From a virus, in the IMG/VR virus record IMGVR_UViG_3300025093_000124, positions 1 through 23,567 of that record: 23,567 nt of DNA. One strand, written 5' to 3'. Of the stretch, positions 21,501 to 23,567 are shown in pieces; within the stretch, counting starts at the first letter, position 1, and every line of letters begins with the position of its first letter. The notes under the pieces are model-generated. The model ran no database searches and was not told where the DNA came from. It was given only the letters and a program-made list of their open reading frames with translations. A program made the translations under genes and the position numbers.

Positions 21501-21903
21501 TGATTAACGGGTTATCATCAGCGTTAACAAATTCAATAGTGTATTTGTTATCAGTCTTCACCGCTCCACCATCGGGACCGGACAGCGTTTGATCTTGCTT
21601 ATCATGGTAACCGTGTTTTCCTAAAAGCAACTTGACTAGATTAGCGTTATAGTCGCCAACCATGCCACGATTCCAGGCTACTATCTCCTGTTCTTGGTTA
21701 ATTTTCTCCAATATGTGCGAAAACTGCTTATCTTCATGCTTTGCCCAATCATAAATTGACCGTCTAGGCCGATCAATATACGAACATAAACCAACAACGG
21801 ACGGGAAAACGTGCCCCGCTTCCTGCCAAGCCCCATTAGCATATTTCCACGCCTTTTTTTCTAGCGCCTTGCTCCACGTTGTCGGCCTACCTCCTGCTGC
21901 CAT
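21478..21903 (-). CDS. terS: Terminase small subunit (141 aa)
   Basis: DNA-recognition subunit that binds the packaging site and hands DNA to the large subunit. Visible features are an HTH-like N-terminal half (PSVVGLCSYIDRPRRSIYDWAKHEDKQFSHIL, about 35-66), a helical oligomerisation stretch (EKINQEQEIVAWNRGMVGDYNANLVKLLLGKHGYHDK), and the C-terminal SGPDGGAVKTDNKYTIEFVN. The last is a hallmark of P22 gp3/Sf6-like small subunits. GAGG about 8 bases before the ATG is a good ribosome site. In related phages the packaging (pac) site lies inside this gene; no specific pac sequence can be assigned by eye. Gene order terS-terL-portal is standard. Confidence 0.9.
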   Translation of the reverse strand: MAAGGRPTTWSKALEKKAWKYANGAWQEAGHVFPSVVGLCSYIDRPRRSIYDWAKHEDKQFSHILEKINQEQEIVAWNRGMVGDYNANLVKLLLGKHGYHDKQDQTLSGPDGGAVKTDNKYTIEFVNADDNPLINASSKDK

Positions 21904-21916
21904 AATAGAACCTCAA

Positions 21917-22150
21917 TTACTTTTTAGATTTAGAGCCGATACACTTCCAGCGCTTGCGGCTTAATCGTAACGGACTGTTAGGATCTTTCGCTGCTTTGGG
22001 GTGTTTCTTCATCTGCCCAGCTGATCTTGCACAATAACTATCGCCTTTCTTTGTGCCTGGCTGAACTTTCGCACCCTTTTGACCGTAACTCACTTTTTTG
22101 CCGGTCGCTGTTGTTTTAACTCGCGCTTTACCCTTCGCAGGCTTCGGCAT
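21917..22150 (-). CDS. Small very basic phage protein with GDSYCARSAGQ motif (77 aa)
   Basis: The first 35 residues are Lys/Gly-rich and unstructured. The second half carries a pattern I recall from many phage genomes: KKGDSYCARSAGQMKKH (34-50), then AAKDPNSPLRLSRKRWKC (53-70), with two cysteines (C40, C70). I believe this corresponds to the uncharacterised DUF6321 family, but cannot verify it here. Such genes are usually close to terminase. The basic character suggests DNA binding, perhaps in packaging; this is inference. It begins in a TAATG overlap with the upstream gene. Confidence 0.72.
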   Translation of the reverse strand: MPKPAKGKARVKTTATGKKVSYGQKGAKVQPGTKKGDSYCARSAGQMKKHPKAAKDPNSPLRLSRKRWKCIGSKSKK

Positions 22151-22425
22151 TAGATTACCACCGTTAAATTAAAATTAGGGCTTCCAGTCGTAACAACTTT
22201 AAGATCGGCATTCATATCCACTTCAATCGATGTTGGTAAAGCTGTGATGGTCCCGTTCTCAAGTGTGCGGTCGGTCCCTTCGTCATCTGTGTATTTCACC
22301 TCGCAAGTGGTGCCCACTGAGCTACCCGCAAACAGTAACTGTCTAGTGGCTGGCGTTGCGGCTAAAAGTGCGGCGCTCTTGTCGCCGGTCTTGCTAACGG
22401 TTCCTGCGCTGCTGATATCAGGCAT
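22150..22425 (-). CDS. Small beta-rich protein (91 aa)
   Basis: Unrecognised. A compact Thr/Ala/Ser-rich sequence with beta strands (RQLLFAGSSVGTTCEVKYTD, LKVVTTGSPNFNLTVVI) and one cysteine. It resembles minor virion proteins in composition. GGAGG lies about 8 bases before its ATG, the strongest ribosome site in this part, which suggests high expression. It sits between a LamG-like protein and the basic protein upstream of terminase. Confidence 0.65.
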   Translation of the reverse strand: MPDISSAGTVSKTGDKSAALLAATPATRQLLFAGSSVGTTCEVKYTDDEGTDRTLENGTITALPTSIEVDMNADLKVVTTGSPNFNLTVVI

Positions 22426-22443
22426 TAGATTAATTCCTCCAAA

Positions 22444-23154
22444 TTATGCTAAATCAATTATAGGGCTACCATCGTCGGCCACCCACCGCTGATTAGCTTC
22501 ATCAAAAGTAAACTTTTCGCGGTTAGCGTCTGGGATATTCGTATAAGTAACCGATCCGCTGTTAATCGTGCTGTTTTCGACGTTTGATCCTGGGCCTAGT
22601 GCTAGTGGGAATATTCTACTGTTAGCTGGTGTTGCTAAGTCTGTCAGCTTAACGTTAGCTATGATGCCATCGAAGTAATTTAACAGTCCTGGTCTAAAAC
22701 CAATATAACTTACATCCTGGTTTCCATCTAACGCCCATGTTGCTGTACCTTGACTAACCCCATCAACAAATAATTCCGCCGTAGTGCCTGTGTAAGTGGC
22801 TTTAATTGTGTGTAAATCACCATCATTTACTGTAGCAGTTGAGGTTATAAGACTTTGTATCGATGTGCCGACATACGCAAAGAAACGCACACGGCCAGTA
22901 GTACCTTCCACATCTAACGTAATCACATCAGTTGCTTGTGTTGCTCCTGTCAGTATAGAGTTAACACCACTGGATGATGTCGTACTAACATCAGCTTCAA
23001 CAACAAAATCACCGCTAGGCTGAGACGCACTATCAAGCTCATAATAGCTGGTTTGCGCTGGGTCAAGGGTTGAGAAGTAGCGCGAAGGGGCCGCGATAAC
23101 TTTGCGGATCGCGTCAGAAAGTGCGGATTTTATAACGGGAAAAATTACGGGCAT
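22444..23154 (-). CDS. LamG/concanavalin-like domain protein (236 aa)
   Basis: Residues about 33-185 look like a laminin-G/concanavalin A-like beta-sandwich. The diagnostic stretch is DGDLHTIKATYTGTTAELFVDGVSQGTATW (about 112-141), followed by DVSYIGFRP and YFDGIIANVKLTDL. The N-terminus (about 5-25) is an amphipathic helix that may anchor it to the virion. The C-terminus ends in EKFTFDEANQRWVADDGSPI. Such domains in phage proteins usually bind carbohydrate or decorate the capsid or tail. The unusual point is the location upstream of terminase, outside the tail genes. GGAG lies 10 bases before the ATG. No signal peptide. Confidence 0.75.
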   Translation of the reverse strand: MPVIFPVIKSALSDAIRKVIAAPSRYFSTLDPAQTSYYELDSASQPSGDFVVEADVSTTSSSGVNSILTGATQATDVITLDVEGTTGRVRFFAYVGTSIQSLITSTATVNDGDLHTIKATYTGTTAELFVDGVSQGTATWALDGNQDVSYIGFRPGLLNYFDGIIANVKLTDLATPANSRIFPLALGPGSNVENSTINSGSVTYTNIPDANREKFTFDEANQRWVADDGSPIIDLA

Positions 23155-23190
23155 TGGAATAGTCTCCTATACCCGCATTCTAGGCTAATT

Positions 23191-23523
23191 TCAATACTCA
23201 CGCAACAATCCATAAACTTTACGGTCTATCTCATCCACAAAAACTGGCTTTATTGCTTGTCTCATACTTACAAGCTGTTGCGGTTTTACGCCCAAAATAT
23301 TAGCGGCTTTGGTTGTGCCGCCCTGCTCATGAATAAAAACATTCAAAGGCCTTAAGAGTATGCTAGGCGGCAATGATTTAGCCGCATCTTTAAAACCTCG
23401 CTCGTAAGCCTCTTCATATTTCGCCTGCTCATGTTGCATCATATCTACCAAGGTGCTTTCTTGAGATAATCTGAGTAGCTTTTCCTGAAGTTCTACAGAC
23501 TCTTTACCGTTCATAGTAATCAT
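23191..23523 (-). CDS. Small protein with HTH-like C-terminus (110 aa)
   Basis: The first 50 residues are charged and helical (QEKLLRLSQES, EQAKYEEAYERGFKDAAKSL). Residues about 63-92 (FIHEQGGTTKAANILGVKPQQLVSMRQAI) have the spacing of a Cro/YdaS-like helix-turn-helix, where GGTTKAANILGV resembles the GSQKAAARALGV-type turn. It could therefore be a transcription factor for the late operon, of which it is the first visible gene, or a packaging accessory. GGAG lies 10 bases before the ATG at 23523. Upstream is a strong hairpin that may control it. The HTH assignment is by eye. Confidence 0.6.
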   Translation of the reverse strand: MITMNGKESVELQEKLLRLSQESTLVDMMQHEQAKYEEAYERGFKDAAKSLPPSILLRPLNVFIHEQGGTTKAANILGVKPQQLVSMRQAIKPVFVDEIDRKVYGLLREY

Positions 23524-23544
23524 TTCGTTGTTGCTCCGATCAAT

Positions 23545-23560
23545 GCGCCCCGAAGGGCGC
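23545..23560 (-). promoter_or_regulatory. UUCG-loop hairpin in the leader of the 110-residue gene
   Basis: On the minus strand GCGCCC (23560-23555), loop TTCG and GGGCGC (23550-23545) form a perfect six-pair stem with the stable C(UUCG)G loop. It lies 21 bases before the ATG at 23523 and about 7 bases before GGAG. No T-run follows (ATTGATC), so it is not a normal intrinsic terminator. It may be an mRNA-stabilising hairpin, an attenuator part, or the weak end of an upstream gene beyond the window. Confidence 0.5.
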
Positions 23561-23567
23561 TGGGCTA

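Noticed and set aside
23166-23194. Promoter-like TTGAAA, 17-base spacer, TATAGG on the minus strand before the LamG-like gene
   Set aside because: The -10 overlaps the GGAG ribosome site, so a transcript from it would lack that site. The -35 overlaps the previous stop codon. Probably chance.
1-23567. tRNA genes, CRISPR arrays, insertion sequences, integrase or attachment sites
   Set aside because: The window is almost gapless coding sequence. No repeats with regular spacers, transposase, integrase or cloverleaf-like stretch were found by eye.

Overview
The window is a stretch of a tailed-phage genome (phage or prophage) with podovirus architecture. The order of the late genes follows phage P22: terminase small and large subunits, portal, scaffold, coat, tail adaptor (gp4 position), gp10-like tail factor, needle position (gp26), gp14-like, gp7-, gp20- and gp16-like ejection proteins, tailspike, lysis. 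The coat protein and tail adaptor look more like the SU10-type families than like P22 itself, so this is a P22-style genome of mosaic ancestry. The host cannot be fixed from the sequence. Strong GGAGG-type ribosome sites, an intermediate, slightly AT-leaning base composition and the P22-type virion suggest a Gram-negative, probably gammaproteobacterial, host. No integrase, repressor, tRNA or CRISPR array is visible.

Layout. (1) 1-1316, plus strand: the tail end of an early/middle operon with a hypothetical protein, a 47-residue zinc-ribbon-like protein, dUTPase, a two-helix membrane peptide, a 15-codon ORF that looks like a gene remnant, and a 66-residue protein. Every junction from the zinc-ribbon gene onward is an ATGA overlap, and the operon ends in an intrinsic terminator lying inside the 3' end of the opposing gene. 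(2) 1313-2114, minus strand: a membrane-active cluster of a 35-residue Lys/Pro peptide, a multi-helix membrane protein and a holin-like protein. (3) 2135-2170: intrinsic terminator that closes the main late operon. (4) 2233-23523, minus strand: the late operon, transcribed right to left. It runs from a small HTH-like gene, a LamG-like protein and two small proteins through packaging, capsid, tail, ejection and tailspike genes to an M15 peptidase endolysin and a three-helix holin. One plus-strand gene, an HNH homing endonuclease (9720-10292), interrupts it exactly between the gp14-like and gp7-like genes.

How it works together. TerS and TerL load DNA through the portal into a scaffolded HK97-fold shell. 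The adaptor, gp10-like factor and a needle-position protein close the portal. The gp7/gp20/gp16-like proteins are packaged for ejection, and the beta-helix tailspike recognises surface polysaccharide. The late operon is very compact: most stops and starts overlap (ATGA, TAATG), so translational coupling is probably widespread. The only clear transcriptional punctuation inside it is a UUCG-loop terminator right after the coat gene. Five genes of 54 codons or fewer, plus one 15-codon remnant, were found by reading the sequence directly. The middle genes at 10750-12331 and the genes at 15352-15711, 21917-23154 and 1579-2010 remain without a secure function and hold most of what may be new.
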